Of a stretch of DNA of 64,000 bases, positions 36,288 through 44,756 are shown piece by piece. Each line of letters starts with the position of its first letter. Positions within the stretch are counted from its first letter, which is position 1. The translations under genes were made by a program, and so were the position numbers. Source of the stretch: Halovivax gelatinilyticus (GTDB lineage Archaea > Halobacteriota > Halobacteria > Halobacteriales > Natrialbaceae); the NCBI RefSeq assembly GCF_024300625.1, contig NZ_CP101322.1, forward strand, positions 137,992 through 201,991, in the 5' to 3' direction. A model generated the notes under the pieces. That model made no database searches, had not been told where the DNA came from, and was given only the letters and a program-made list of their open reading frames with translations.

Positions 36288-36304
36288 TCCCACAATTGGT
36301 GGGA
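36288..36304 (-). promoter_or_regulatory. Inverted repeat before the AbrB start
   Basis: TCCCAC-AATTG-GTGGGA is a perfect 6-bp inverted repeat ending one base before the ATG at 36286. AbrB/VapB antitoxins normally autoregulate by binding such palindromes. Its intactness beside a truncated reading frame suggests that the break is recent or that the 52-residue DNA-binding part is still in use. Confidence 0.5.
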
Positions 36305-36428
36305 GTGAAACAGTTACGTCCGTACTGGTCCGACCCCGTCGATCAACCGCGAGCCATCAATCGTCCGAATCGTGACGACCCAACGGCGTGTCGAAGCAGG
36401 GGCTCTGTACCGACGCGACCGGACCGAA

Positions 36429-36794
36429 CTACTCGAGCAATCCGAGGTCCTTCGCGTGGCGTTCGAGTCGCGTATTGTTCCGGTAGTCCGATTCGGACAG
36501 TTCCGTCTTTACCACCGTGTACGTGTTCTCGGTGTTGTCGTAGCTGACGTACCCGAAGTTGAGTAATTCCCGACGGACGAGCACGTGATCGTCGAAATCT
36601 ACCGATAGGACGTCGTTCACGGCCGACTTCTCGTAGGTCTCACCGACGTCGAACCGATCGATGACGCGCGCTAACACGATCTGTTTCAGCGCGTCGTTTC
36701 TCGGCAGGCGACCGCGTTCGAGACACGCTGCGGCGTATTCGTCGGCGTCCCGATCGTACTGGAGGTCCATGTCACACCCAGCGGCGGCCAGCAT
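36429..36794 (-). CDS. DUF2087-like winged helix protein
   Basis: A 121-residue protein from the ATG at 36794 (MLAAAGCDMDLQYDRDADEY); another start at 36770 and a TTG at 36815 are possible. The core GRLPRNDALKQIVLARVIDRF and DVGETYEKSAVNDVL and LVRRELLNFGYVSYD match DUF2087, a winged-helix-like domain often joined to ArsR/MarR regulators in bacteria. Here it stands alone. A DNA-binding role is plausible but not shown. Confidence 0.7.
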   Translation of the reverse strand: MLAAAGCDMDLQYDRDADEYAAACLERGRLPRNDALKQIVLARVIDRFDVGETYEKSAVNDVLSVDFDDHVLVRRELLNFGYVSYDNTENTYTVVKTELSESDYRNNTRLERHAKDLGLLE

Positions 36795-36875
36795 TTCACT
36801 CTTATGATACGTCAATTGCGAACCGTATCGATCTCACGCGTTGCATACGACCACCCAGTGTCGGCGGCCACAACG

Positions 36876-36882
36876 CTATAAC
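36876..36882 (+). promoter_or_regulatory. TATA box of the aldehyde oxidoreductase gene
   Basis: CTATAAC at 36876-36882 lies 26 nt before the ATG at 36905, which predicts a leaderless mRNA and fixes the start. Confidence 0.6.
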
Positions 36883-36904
36883 CCTCCCGCGAGATGTTCC
36901 GCCC

Positions 36905-38569
36905 ATGCTTCACGCAACAGGGCCACTGTGCTCGGTCGACGTCGGCGACCGGACGAGTCGCCGGATCGAGATCGACGACGTCCTCCGTCGCACCGTCGGC
37001 GGGCGGGCGCTGGCGACCGCACTCGCACACGATCGCATTCCGTTCGACGCCGATCCGTTCGGGCCGGAAAACCGCGCCTACCTCTCGACGGGGCCGCTCC
37101 AGCAGTCGCAGATGTCGTTTACGGGCCGGATGAACATGACCGGCCTCTCGCCGCTGTCCGACGGACTCGCGTCGACGAACGCCGGCGGCTACCTCTCGCG
37201 CAACTTCGTCGCGACGGGAATCAGCGCCTGTGAGTTCGTCGGCGAGAGCGACGAACTCCTGGCTATTCACGTCACCGACGAGGGCGTGTCCTTCGAGGAA
37301 GTTCCCGAACTAGAAGGCGCGACCGTTCCGGAGTGTTCCGACTACGTCGCCGACGAACACGGCCTCGGCCCCGAACACTGCATCGCGATCGGGCCGGCCG
37401 GCGAGAACCTCGTCCGCTTTGCGAGCGTGATGACGTTCGACTCGCGGGCCTTCGGCCGGGGCGGACTCGGCGCCGTCCTCGGTTCGAAGAACATCAAGGT
37501 CGTCACCTTCGACGGTGACGCCGATCCGGACGTCACCGTCCCGGACGTCCAGCGCGAGATCCACCGGGAAGCAGCCACGTCGGACGATCGGATGAAACGC
37601 CAGGGGACGACCGGCGGGACGGAGTTCATCAACGACAACTTCTCGCTCCCGACGCGATACTTTCAGGAGTACGAGTTCGAGGACGCGGCCAGCATCGGTG
37701 GCAACGCCGTCGAAGAAAAGAAGTACGAGAAGGGCGCCTGTTCGGCCTGCGCCTACGCCTGTAAGCTCCCGACTCGCGACGAGGAGACCGGGCTCGAAAC
37801 GGAGGGCCCGGAGTTCGAGACGGTCTACTCGTTCGGCTCGCTCCAGGGCGTCGGCGACATCGTCGACGTCATGAAAGGCAACGACCTGTGCGACAGACTC
37901 GGGATGGACACCATCTCGGCGGGCGTGACCGTCGCCGCCTATCTCGCGAGCGAAGACGAGTTCGGCAACGCGGACCTCGCCCACGAGATCACCGAGAAGA
38001 TCGCCTACAGAGAGGGGATCGGCGACGACCTGGCCGAAGGCGTCGCACGCGTCCACGATCAGCTCGGCGTGGACGATTACACCGTCAAAGGCGTCGAGTT
38101 CGCCGCTCACGACGGGCGCGTTCTCCACGGGCAAGGGCTCTCCTACGCGGTGGCGAACCGCGGCGGCGACCACATGTACGCCGGGATGTTGAGCCTCGAG
38201 TACAGCGGCCAGCTCGACCCGGAGGGGACACTGGGGAAAGCCGAACAGCTCGTCGCCCGGGAGAACTACGCCGCGTTCCGGGACTCGGGCGTCGTCTGTT
38301 CGTTCGGGAGCGACTACGTCACCGACGAACGACTCGAGGTCCTGTTCGACGCCGACTACGACGACCTTATGGCCGTCGGCGCGGCCACCGTCGGTCGCGA
38401 ACGACACTTCAACAACAAGCGAGGAATCGACGCCGAGGATGACGAACTGCCCTACGAGCTTCCCGACCTCGAAGAAGCGATTCAAGAGTACTACGACGCC
38501 CGCGGGTTGAACGACGACGGAACGGTCCCGTCCGAAACGATCGAGACGGTTGCGCCGACTGCGGACTGA
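36905..38569 (+). CDS. Tungsten-containing aldehyde ferredoxin oxidoreductase family protein
   Basis: A 554-residue AOR-family enzyme. The [4Fe-4S] ligands are Cys279, Cys282 and Cys286 (CSACAYAC) with Cys465 in SGVVCSFG. GRGGLGAVLGSKNIKVV and PEFETVYSFGS are the pterin-binding stretches. It oxidises aldehydes, or a related substrate, to acids with ferredoxin as acceptor, using a bis-pterin tungsten cofactor. It is shorter than Pyrococcus AOR (about 605) and has its own strong promoter. No cofactor-biosynthesis gene is adjacent; a MoaD-like protein lies 3 kb downstream. Confidence 0.88.
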   Translation: MLHATGPLCSVDVGDRTSRRIEIDDVLRRTVGGRALATALAHDRIPFDADPFGPENRAYLSTGPLQQSQMSFTGRMNMTGLSPLSDGLASTNAGGYLSRNFVATGISACEFVGESDELLAIHVTDEGVSFEEVPELEGATVPECSDYVADEHGLGPEHCIAIGPAGENLVRFASVMTFDSRAFGRGGLGAVLGSKNIKVVTFDGDADPDVTVPDVQREIHREAATSDDRMKRQGTTGGTEFINDNFSLPTRYFQEYEFEDAASIGGNAVEEKKYEKGACSACAYACKLPTRDEETGLETEGPEFETVYSFGSLQGVGDIVDVMKGNDLCDRLGMDTISAGVTVAAYLASEDEFGNADLAHEITEKIAYREGIGDDLAEGVARVHDQLGVDDYTVKGVEFAAHDGRVLHGQGLSYAVANRGGDHMYAGMLSLEYSGQLDPEGTLGKAEQLVARENYAAFRDSGVVCSFGSDYVTDERLEVLFDADYDDLMAVGAATVGRERHFNNKRGIDAEDDELPYELPDLEEAIQEYYDARGLNDDGTVPSETIETVAPTAD

Positions 38570-38640
38570 ACGGCGCACCAACATCGCTTACGGCGTTACC
38601 GATTGTAATTCAACGGTGAACGAGGTGGGGTTTCTGGGAA

Positions 38641-38646
38641 TTTAAG
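38641..38646 (+). promoter_or_regulatory. TATA box of the S9 peptidase gene
   Basis: TTTAAG at 38641-38646 is about 27 nt ahead of the ATG at 38671, the leaderless spacing. Confidence 0.55.
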
Positions 38647-38670
38647 CCAATACGTCGAACGACTCGTAGT

Positions 38671-40545
38671 ATGACCAACACGCTTGCGACCGAGAACGCG
38701 ATCGAGGAACTCGCGAGACTGCCGACGCTCGCGCATCCGACAGCCGCTCCCGACGGGAGCGCCGTCGCGTGTTACTACGACGTAAGCGGTCGGAACGAGG
38801 TCCACGTCGTCGACGTGGAAACCGGCGAGCGTACGCAGTGGTCGGACGGCGACGTCCCGCGGAGTGCTCGCTGGTTTCTCGTCTGGGACGCCGACGGGGA
38901 GCGTATTTTCTACCACCGTGACGAGGGCGGCGACGAGCAAAACGACGTGTACGCGCTGTCGTCGGACGGTTCGACGGAACCGGTCGTCGAACTCGACGGG
39001 CAGGTCGTCATTCAGGGCGTCGGGGATGACGGGCGTACCCTCCTCGTCGGCTCGAACCGCGACGGCCAGATGAACCTCTTCCGACACGACCTCGTCGACG
39101 ACGAGACGACGAAGCTCACCGACTACGAGTTGAGCGTCTCGAGCGGGAATCTGTCTCCCGACTGCGACCGGATCGCCTACGCGGCCAACGAGACGGACGA
39201 TCTGACGAATCGAGACGTCTACGTCGCTGCCGTAGACGGTTCGAATCCACGGAAACTCGCCATCGGTGAGACGGGCGCCGAAGCCGCACCGATCGAGTGG
39301 AGCCCGGACGGGGACCGACTCCTCGTCAGCGACAACACGACCGACCTCGGACGCGTCGGCGTCTACGACCTCGAATCGGACGAGGTTACCTGGTACGAGG
39401 ACGGACAGTTCGAAGAGCGAGCGGTCACGTTCCTCGACGACGGCTCGGCGGTACTCGCGAACCGAACGCGGGACGTTCGTTCCGTTCCGATCGTCTACGA
39501 TCTGGACTCCGGAACGGCACGCGAACTCGACCTCCCGGACGGCGTCGCCACGCTCGGCATGTGGGGTGCGACGACCAGCGCGCTCGACGACGAGCGAATC
39601 GTGGTCCAGCACACCACGCCGACGACGCGGCCGGAGGTACTGGTATACGATCTGGCCGACGATGAGTACGAGGTCCTCGTCGAGGCCGAGTACGGCCCGT
39701 TCGATCCGTCTGATTTCGTCGATGCCGAGTACGTAACGTTCACCTCGGACGGGGTACCCGATACCCGAGCCGCGGCCGTCGAGCACGATCCCGCCGACGA
39801 ACTCGATATCGACGCGTTGTTCTACGACGCGGGCGAACGGCCATCGCCGCTTCTCGTAACCCCTCACGGTGGACCGCGAGCGCGCGATTCCAAGCGGTTT
39901 AGCCTTTACACGCAGGTACTGGCCTCGCAGGGATTCTCGGTCCTGCAGGTGAACTACCGGGGGTCGTCCGGCCGAGGGCGCGAGTTCGTCGAGCGGCTCA
40001 TCGACGACTGGGGCGGTTCCGAACAGGGAGACGTCGCGACGGGCGTCGAACACGTCCTCGAAACGCGCGAGTGGATCGACGAAAACCGCGTCGCCGTCTT
40101 CGGCGGCTCCTACGGCGGCTACTCCGCATACTGGCAGCTCGTCCAGTATCCCGACCTGTACGACGCCGGTATCGCCTGGATCGGCGTCACCGAACTCGAA
40201 GACATGCACGAGAACACCTTCGACCACTACCGGACCGGCCTCATTGAGAAGTACCTCGGAACGCCCCAGGAGAATCCGACGCTCTACGAGGAGCGCAGTC
40301 CAGTCACACACGTCGAGAATCTCGACGCGCCGCTGTTGATGGCCCACGGCGTTAACGACAACCGAGTGCCAGTGTCCCAGGCGCGTATCTTCCGCGACGC
40401 GCTCCTCGAGGCGGGCTACGTCGAAGGCGAGGACGGAGACTTCGAGTACGAGGAACTAAGCGACGAGGGTCACGCCTCCTCGGATCAGGAACAGAAGCTT
40501 CGGACGTTCCGACTGCTCGCGGACTTCCTCGACCGGCGCCTCTGA
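38671..40545 (+). CDS. S9-family serine peptidase (prolyl oligopeptidase/acylaminoacyl type)
   Basis: A 624-residue protein. Residues 30-350 form a beta-propeller (WD-like blades: LSPDCDRIAYAANETDDLTN, WSPDGDRLLVSDNTTDLG). Residues 370-624 are the alpha/beta hydrolase: nucleophile Ser480 in FGGSYGGYS, Asp563 in HGVNDNRVP and His601 in DEGHASS make the triad. No signal peptide is seen, so it is cytoplasmic. It probably trims peptides downstream of the proteasome. It lies 101 bases after the AOR gene with its own promoter. Confidence 0.9.
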   Translation: MTNTLATENAIEELARLPTLAHPTAAPDGSAVACYYDVSGRNEVHVVDVETGERTQWSDGDVPRSARWFLVWDADGERIFYHRDEGGDEQNDVYALSSDGSTEPVVELDGQVVIQGVGDDGRTLLVGSNRDGQMNLFRHDLVDDETTKLTDYELSVSSGNLSPDCDRIAYAANETDDLTNRDVYVAAVDGSNPRKLAIGETGAEAAPIEWSPDGDRLLVSDNTTDLGRVGVYDLESDEVTWYEDGQFEERAVTFLDDGSAVLANRTRDVRSVPIVYDLDSGTARELDLPDGVATLGMWGATTSALDDERIVVQHTTPTTRPEVLVYDLADDEYEVLVEAEYGPFDPSDFVDAEYVTFTSDGVPDTRAAAVEHDPADELDIDALFYDAGERPSPLLVTPHGGPRARDSKRFSLYTQVLASQGFSVLQVNYRGSSGRGREFVERLIDDWGGSEQGDVATGVEHVLETREWIDENRVAVFGGSYGGYSAYWQLVQYPDLYDAGIAWIGVTELEDMHENTFDHYRTGLIEKYLGTPQENPTLYEERSPVTHVENLDAPLLMAHGVNDNRVPVSQARIFRDALLEAGYVEGEDGDFEYEELSDEGHASSDQEQKLRTFRLLADFLDRRL

Positions 40546-40565
40546 TCGGTCTCCAGCTCCGTCGA

Positions 40566-41495
40566 TCAATCCGCATCGAGAGCCGCCTCGATTCGCGACT
40601 CGATGTCCGTCAACTCGTCACGTATCGCCTCACCTTCGTCGCCTTCGAGTTCCGTGAGTCGATCGCGCACGCCGGCGAGAAGATCGAATTTCTCACCTTC
40701 GTCCACGCCCGTCTTCTGCACGTAGACGCGTTCGTCGACGTCGAAAACCTCGCTCTCTTCTAGGTCGGTCACCGAGCACACCACGTCCAGTTTCGTCCGA
40801 TCGATGCCGAGAACCCACTCCCGCGGGATGGCCCGTTCGTCGAGCGCTTCGAAAACGGCTTCCTCCTCACGCACGGAGCGACGCTCGCGAACGGTCCGGC
40901 GCACCGTCCCGAACCGACCGTGCAGTTCCTGCTCCGGGCCGAGCCGGTCGAGTAACTCGTCACGAAACGTCTTCCGGAGACGGTTCGCCCCGTGCTGGAC
41001 GTCGGAACTAAGGACGTAACAATCGGTCACCGAGGTGGTGTCCATTCGATCCGTCGCTTCGACGTCCAGTCGGTCGAGATGCTCGGCCAGCAAGAGCGCG
41101 TCGTCGTGTACCCGTGTCGGCGCCGTCCGCGCATCGGCCGGGGAGACCAGGTACGGGCTCTCGCCGCCGCTCGCCGCGTCCGGATCGAACGCGAGGTACT
41201 CCCCGTCGACCGTCGCGACGGGCGAGAGCGACAGCACCGTCGCGTACGGTTCGACTCCGGGCTGGAGCGATCGGATGGAGATCGGGTGCTCGTCGAATCG
41301 CTCCGCGAGGACGTCGAACTGCTCGCGCCAGAGAGAGCGCTCCTCCCCGCTGTCGACGAAGCGAATCTCGACACAGTCGTCGGTCACGGACTCGATTTCG
41401 AATCGGCGACCGGAGACCGGCGTCTCCAGTTCGGATCCGGGTTCGAGGGCATCTAGCTGCTCGCTCACTACAGCCCAGCTCTCGGAGGAGTTCAT
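40566..41495 (-). CDS. Conserved hypothetical haloarchaeal protein
   Basis: A 309-residue acidic cytoplasmic-looking protein from the ATG at 41495 (MNSSESWAVVSEQLDALEPG). It has a beta-rich first third (ETPVSGRRFEIESVTDDCVEIRF), a middle with PYLVSPADARTAPTRVHDDA, and a helical C-terminus (LLAGVRDRLTELEGDEGEAIRDELTDIE). I recognise no family or catalytic motif. It is tail to tail with the peptidase gene. Confidence 0.6.
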   Translation of the reverse strand: MNSSESWAVVSEQLDALEPGSELETPVSGRRFEIESVTDDCVEIRFVDSGEERSLWREQFDVLAERFDEHPISIRSLQPGVEPYATVLSLSPVATVDGEYLAFDPDAASGGESPYLVSPADARTAPTRVHDDALLLAEHLDRLDVEATDRMDTTSVTDCYVLSSDVQHGANRLRKTFRDELLDRLGPEQELHGRFGTVRRTVRERRSVREEEAVFEALDERAIPREWVLGIDRTKLDVVCSVTDLEESEVFDVDERVYVQKTGVDEGEKFDLLAGVRDRLTELEGDEGEAIRDELTDIESRIEAALDAD

Positions 41496-41591
41496 ACCGA
41501 AACCGACGTCAAAATCGGGTAAAAGGCGTCCGCCGGCACGTCCCACTCCACGGCGCCGAAGGAGCCTCTGCTACCGTCTCCGCGTCCGCCC

Positions 41592-41867
41592 TCACCCGCC
41601 GTAGACCGATGGAACGAGCCGAAACGTCGCCGTCCCGTCGACCGGCGTCTCGAGCCCGTCGACGTGTCTGACGTCCCGTCCGTCCCGGGTGACGACGGTC
41701 TTTCCCGCGAGGTCGTCGCCGTCGACGAGTCGCCCCTCGAGCGAGGGATAGCTCGCTTCGAGGTCACGGAGTAACTCGCCGACCGTCTCGGCCGCCGTTT
41801 CGACGACGACGGTCTTCTCCCCGACCGACTCGCGAAACGGTCCGAAAAAGACGCACTCGACCTTCAC
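41592..41867 (-). CDS. MoaD/SAMP-like ubiquitin-fold protein
   Basis: From a GTG at 41867 the product is 91 residues: VKVECVFFGPFRESVGEKTV, the beta-grasp middle ETVGELLRDLEASYPSLEGRL, and the end FRLVPSVYGG. The terminal diglycine is the mark of sulfur carriers and archaeal small modifier proteins that are adenylated by an E1-like enzyme. ATGs at 41888 and 41894 would add 7-9 residues; the GTG places the first beta strand at the N-terminus as in the family. Whether it serves molybdopterin/tungstopterin synthesis or protein tagging is undecided. Confidence 0.78.
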   Translation of the reverse strand: MKVECVFFGPFRESVGEKTVVVETAAETVGELLRDLEASYPSLEGRLVDGDDLAGKTVVTRDGRDVRHVDGLETPVDGTATFRLVPSVYGG

Positions 41868-41990
41868 AGGAGCCAGGTGTACCTCCATCGGCATGTACGC
41901 TCCGATCGGTGGTCACGTCTACCGACGTTCTGTTTCTCCAGGGACCGAAAAAACGATGGATAGTGACCGATCGAGGAATTTCGATCGGAC

Positions 41991-42494
41991 TCACGACGGC
42001 GTGATCCGCTCCCAGAACGCCTTCATGTCCGAGGCCGTCGACATCGCCTCGAGTTCCCGGTAGGCCGACTCCTCTTCGTCGTGATTCGCTTCGAGCGGAT
42101 CGGTGATCGCGTCGTCGTACTCGAGTCGGTTGGCCATCATCAGGAGACCCTCGTAGCCCGTCATCTCTACGCGTTCGGTCGTCATCCCGCCGATCATGTA
42201 AGCCATATCCCGCATTCCGTCGTCGTCGATCGCGTCGTCCATCGACTCCCGTTCGCGTTTCATTCCGTCCACGACGGCGTCCTCGGTCGGCGCCGGCGTC
42301 GAGCCAATTTCGTCGAACACGGACTCCAGCCGGGAGACGTGTTCGCGCGTCTCGTCGCGGTGTTCGGCCAGGCCGTCGCTCAACCGGTCGTTTGACGCCC
42401 GCCGGGCCATGTGATCGAGTTCCTCGACGAGCTGGGTTTCGGCGTAGTACTGCTGTCGGAGCTTCTGTTCGAACATATCTTCGAGTGAGTGCAT
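41991..42494 (-). CDS. DUF892 ferritin-like protein (YciE/YciF type)
   Basis: A 167-residue four-helix bundle protein: MHSLEDMFEQKLRQQYYAETQLVEEL, EHRDETREHVSRLESVFDEIG, and YDDAITDPLEANHDEEESAY carry Glu and His at the di-iron positions of this family. Members are linked to stress response, but function is not firmly known. It lies next to the MoaD-like gene on the same strand, with 96 bases between. Confidence 0.82.
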   Translation of the reverse strand: MHSLEDMFEQKLRQQYYAETQLVEELDHMARRASNDRLSDGLAEHRDETREHVSRLESVFDEIGSTPAPTEDAVVDGMKRERESMDDAIDDDGMRDMAYMIGGMTTERVEMTGYEGLLMMANRLEYDDAITDPLEANHDEEESAYRELEAMSTASDMKAFWERITPS

Positions 42495-42612
42495 CGTCTA
42501 GTCACCTCGTCGAGTGAGCCACCCCGCATTCGCTTAGTCGGCACCCACGAACGTGCAAGCGTTTCCGGTGGTGAGCGTCGACAATCGACCGATCGAGGCG
42601 CGCCGTCGGCGT

Positions 42613-43371
42613 TCAATCCACGTCGATTCGAACCGAGTCCAGCGAGACGCGTCGATCCGCTCCAAAATCGTCGGGCCGATCCGTGACGACGACGTCGACC
42701 GGCGTCTCCGTTCGAACCGGGTCGAGGACGATCACACCGTCCGCGACGAGCGGGGCGAGCACGCCCGCCACGACCGTCCGCGGATCGGACAGCGGTGCGT
42801 CGACACCGACGTGCGTGCCGGCCTCCACGCCCCACTCCTCGACGACGGTGCGGGCCGAATTCATCGCCTCGCCGTGAGTGACCGAAGCGTCGTCGCGATC
42901 CGTCGGCCCGACCAGCGGCGCGCCGGGATCGATATCGACCGGTGGAAACGACGGGTTCTCGCTCCACAACCCGGCGTCGAGGTGGTGGACCTCCGGCGCG
43001 GGCGGCTCCCCGCCGTAGGCGACGCGCTGTGCGCCCGCGGAGAGGTCGTATCGGTCGAGTTCGTCGGCCGGCGCGACGAGCGTGCGCACCGACGAACCAC
43101 CATCGAGTGACTCTGGCGGGTCGAACCAGGTTCGCCCCTCGAGGAGGGCGGTTCCGAGAAACGAGAGAATAGCGAGCGGGCCCCCGCCGCCGACGCCGAC
43201 GGTTACGCCGCGGCGCACACCCGTGTGTCTGAGAAAGTTTCCGGCCTTCCAGGCGGTGGTACACACCCAGTGTCGATCGTACGACCGCCCGCTCCCGTCT
43301 ACGAGCGACGGGCGATCGGAACGCGATTTCCGGGTCAGCAATCCGTCGACCGTCGCCGTCTCACGCTCCAT
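42613..43371 (-). CDS. Truncated AMP-ligase-like protein
   Basis: A 252-residue protein that looks like the N-terminal part of an AMP-dependent synthetase without the catalytic rest: RSYDRHWVCTTAWKAGNFLRHTGVRRGVTVGV and PLAILSFLGTALLEGRTWFDPPE resemble the early ANL fold. The P-loop region is absent or degenerate, and there is no C-terminal lid or catalytic Lys. The coding sequence is intact with normal codon use, so it is probably an expressed non-catalytic protein rather than a fresh pseudogene. The role is unknown. Confidence 0.55.
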   Translation of the reverse strand: MERETATVDGLLTRKSRSDRPSLVDGSGRSYDRHWVCTTAWKAGNFLRHTGVRRGVTVGVGGGGPLAILSFLGTALLEGRTWFDPPESLDGGSSVRTLVAPADELDRYDLSAGAQRVAYGGEPPAPEVHHLDAGLWSENPSFPPVDIDPGAPLVGPTDRDDASVTHGEAMNSARTVVEEWGVEAGTHVGVDAPLSDPRTVVAGVLAPLVADGVIVLDPVRTETPVDVVVTDRPDDFGADRRVSLDSVRIDVD

Positions 43372-43471
43372 GCCTCGACTTCGAATCGCACCCGAAAAAG
43401 GTCGCGGATCTCCGCTCGCACCGTCGACGTGAGGCGACGACCGCCCCGGTGTCCATCACGTCCGTGACCGC

Positions 43472-44623
43472 TCAGAACGCGCGCTTGATCCGATCGAAAA
43501 AGCCGTCCTTGATCTCGATCTCGTCGCCGCCGGCTTCGGCGAACGCTTCGAGGGCGTCTCGCTGCTCGTCGTTCAACGACTCCGGAGTAACGACCTGCAC
43601 GGTGACGAACAGATCGCCCCGACCGCGCCCGCGAAGTCTCGGCATTCCCTTGCCCCCCAACCGCATCGTCTCCCCGCTTTGGGTCCCCGACGGGACATCG
43701 AACTCGACGGTGCCGTCGATCGTCGGAATCGAGACCGAGTCGCCGAAAACGGCTTGCGGGAACGAGATAGGGAGGTCGAAGTGGAGGTCGTCCCCGTCGC
43801 GTTCGAACGCGTCGTGATCGGCGATGGTGACGTCGATCAACAAGTTTCCAGACGGCCCGCCCTCGGGACTCGGCGCGCCTTCTCGCTCCATTCGGAGGGT
43901 CTGGCCGTCTCTGATACCCGGCGGCACGTCCACGGACAGCGTCACTTCGTCACGAACGTAGCCCTCGCCCCGACAGTCCTCACAGGTCTCGGAGTAGAGC
44001 GTCCCTTCGCCCTCACATCGTCTGCAGGTGGTCGTCTGCTGGACTCGCCCCAGCGGCGTCTGCTGGACCTGCGTCACCTGGCCACGACCCTGACACTCCG
44101 GACACGTCGTCGCGTCTGCGGAGGGCGGGTGGCCGTCTCCGTGACAGCTATCGCACTCGGTGGGCCGTTCGATCGAAAATTGTTTTTCGACGCCTTCGAA
44201 CGCCTCTTCGAGCGTGATCTCGAGGTCGGTTCTGAGGTCCCGGCCGGCGCGAGGGCGACGACGGCCGCCGGCCCCGCCGCCGAACACCTGTTCGAAGATG
44301 TCGCCCAGGCCGCCACCCATTCCACCGCCGAAGGGGTCACCTCCCATGCCGCCGAAGGGATCGCCGCCCGCCTGCCCGGCGTCGAATCCGTGCTTTTCGG
44401 CCTCCTCGAACCGGTCGTGACCCATTCGGTCGTACGCCGACCGCTTGTCTTCGTCGGTGAGGACCTGCTTTGCCTTCTGGATCTTCTTGAACTTCTCCTC
44501 GGCGTCGGGGTCGTCGCTGACGTCCGGGTGGTACTCGGTCGCTTTCTTCCGGTAGGCCTTCTTGATCTCGTCGGCGGAGGCGTCCGGACTCACCCCAAGT
44601 ACGTCGTAGAAGTCCTCGCTCAT
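43472..44623 (-). CDS. dnaJ: Chaperone DnaJ (Hsp40)
   Basis: A 383-residue type I DnaJ. The J domain is in residues 1-70, with HPD in EYHPDVS. A Gly/Phe-rich linker follows (GGDPFGGMGGDPFGGGMGGG). The zinc region has four CxxCxGxG-type repeats (CDSCHGDGH, CPECQGRGQ, CRRCEGEGT, CEDCRGEGY), then the C-terminal substrate domains. It stimulates DnaK ATPase. It is last in the grpE-dnaK-dnaJ series, 133 bases after dnaK. Confidence 0.95.
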   Translation of the reverse strand: MSEDFYDVLGVSPDASADEIKKAYRKKATEYHPDVSDDPDAEEKFKKIQKAKQVLTDEDKRSAYDRMGHDRFEEAEKHGFDAGQAGGDPFGGMGGDPFGGGMGGGLGDIFEQVFGGGAGGRRRPRAGRDLRTDLEITLEEAFEGVEKQFSIERPTECDSCHGDGHPPSADATTCPECQGRGQVTQVQQTPLGRVQQTTTCRRCEGEGTLYSETCEDCRGEGYVRDEVTLSVDVPPGIRDGQTLRMEREGAPSPEGGPSGNLLIDVTIADHDAFERDGDDLHFDLPISFPQAVFGDSVSIPTIDGTVEFDVPSGTQSGETMRLGGKGMPRLRGRGRGDLFVTVQVVTPESLNDEQRDALEAFAEAGGDEIEIKDGFFDRIKRAF

Positions 44624-44756
44624 TCGTTAACTCTCGATAACGCGCTCAAGCACTTCAAGGGAACGTTCTCGCGCGACAGTACCGCTCGGTCGAATCGTTC
44701 CCTAATCGAAACTCCGGTGGCTCACGGCCGACGCGGCGTCTTGTGGACTCCCGTCG

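Noticed and set aside
36029-36428. VapC toxin next to the AbrB gene
   Set aside because: No PIN-domain frame follows or precedes; the adjacent gene is DUF2087-like.
38596-40347. 583-codon minus-strand frame opposite the S9 peptidase
   Set aside because: Antisense to a protein with a complete catalytic triad; repetitive DV/RV composition typical of shadows.
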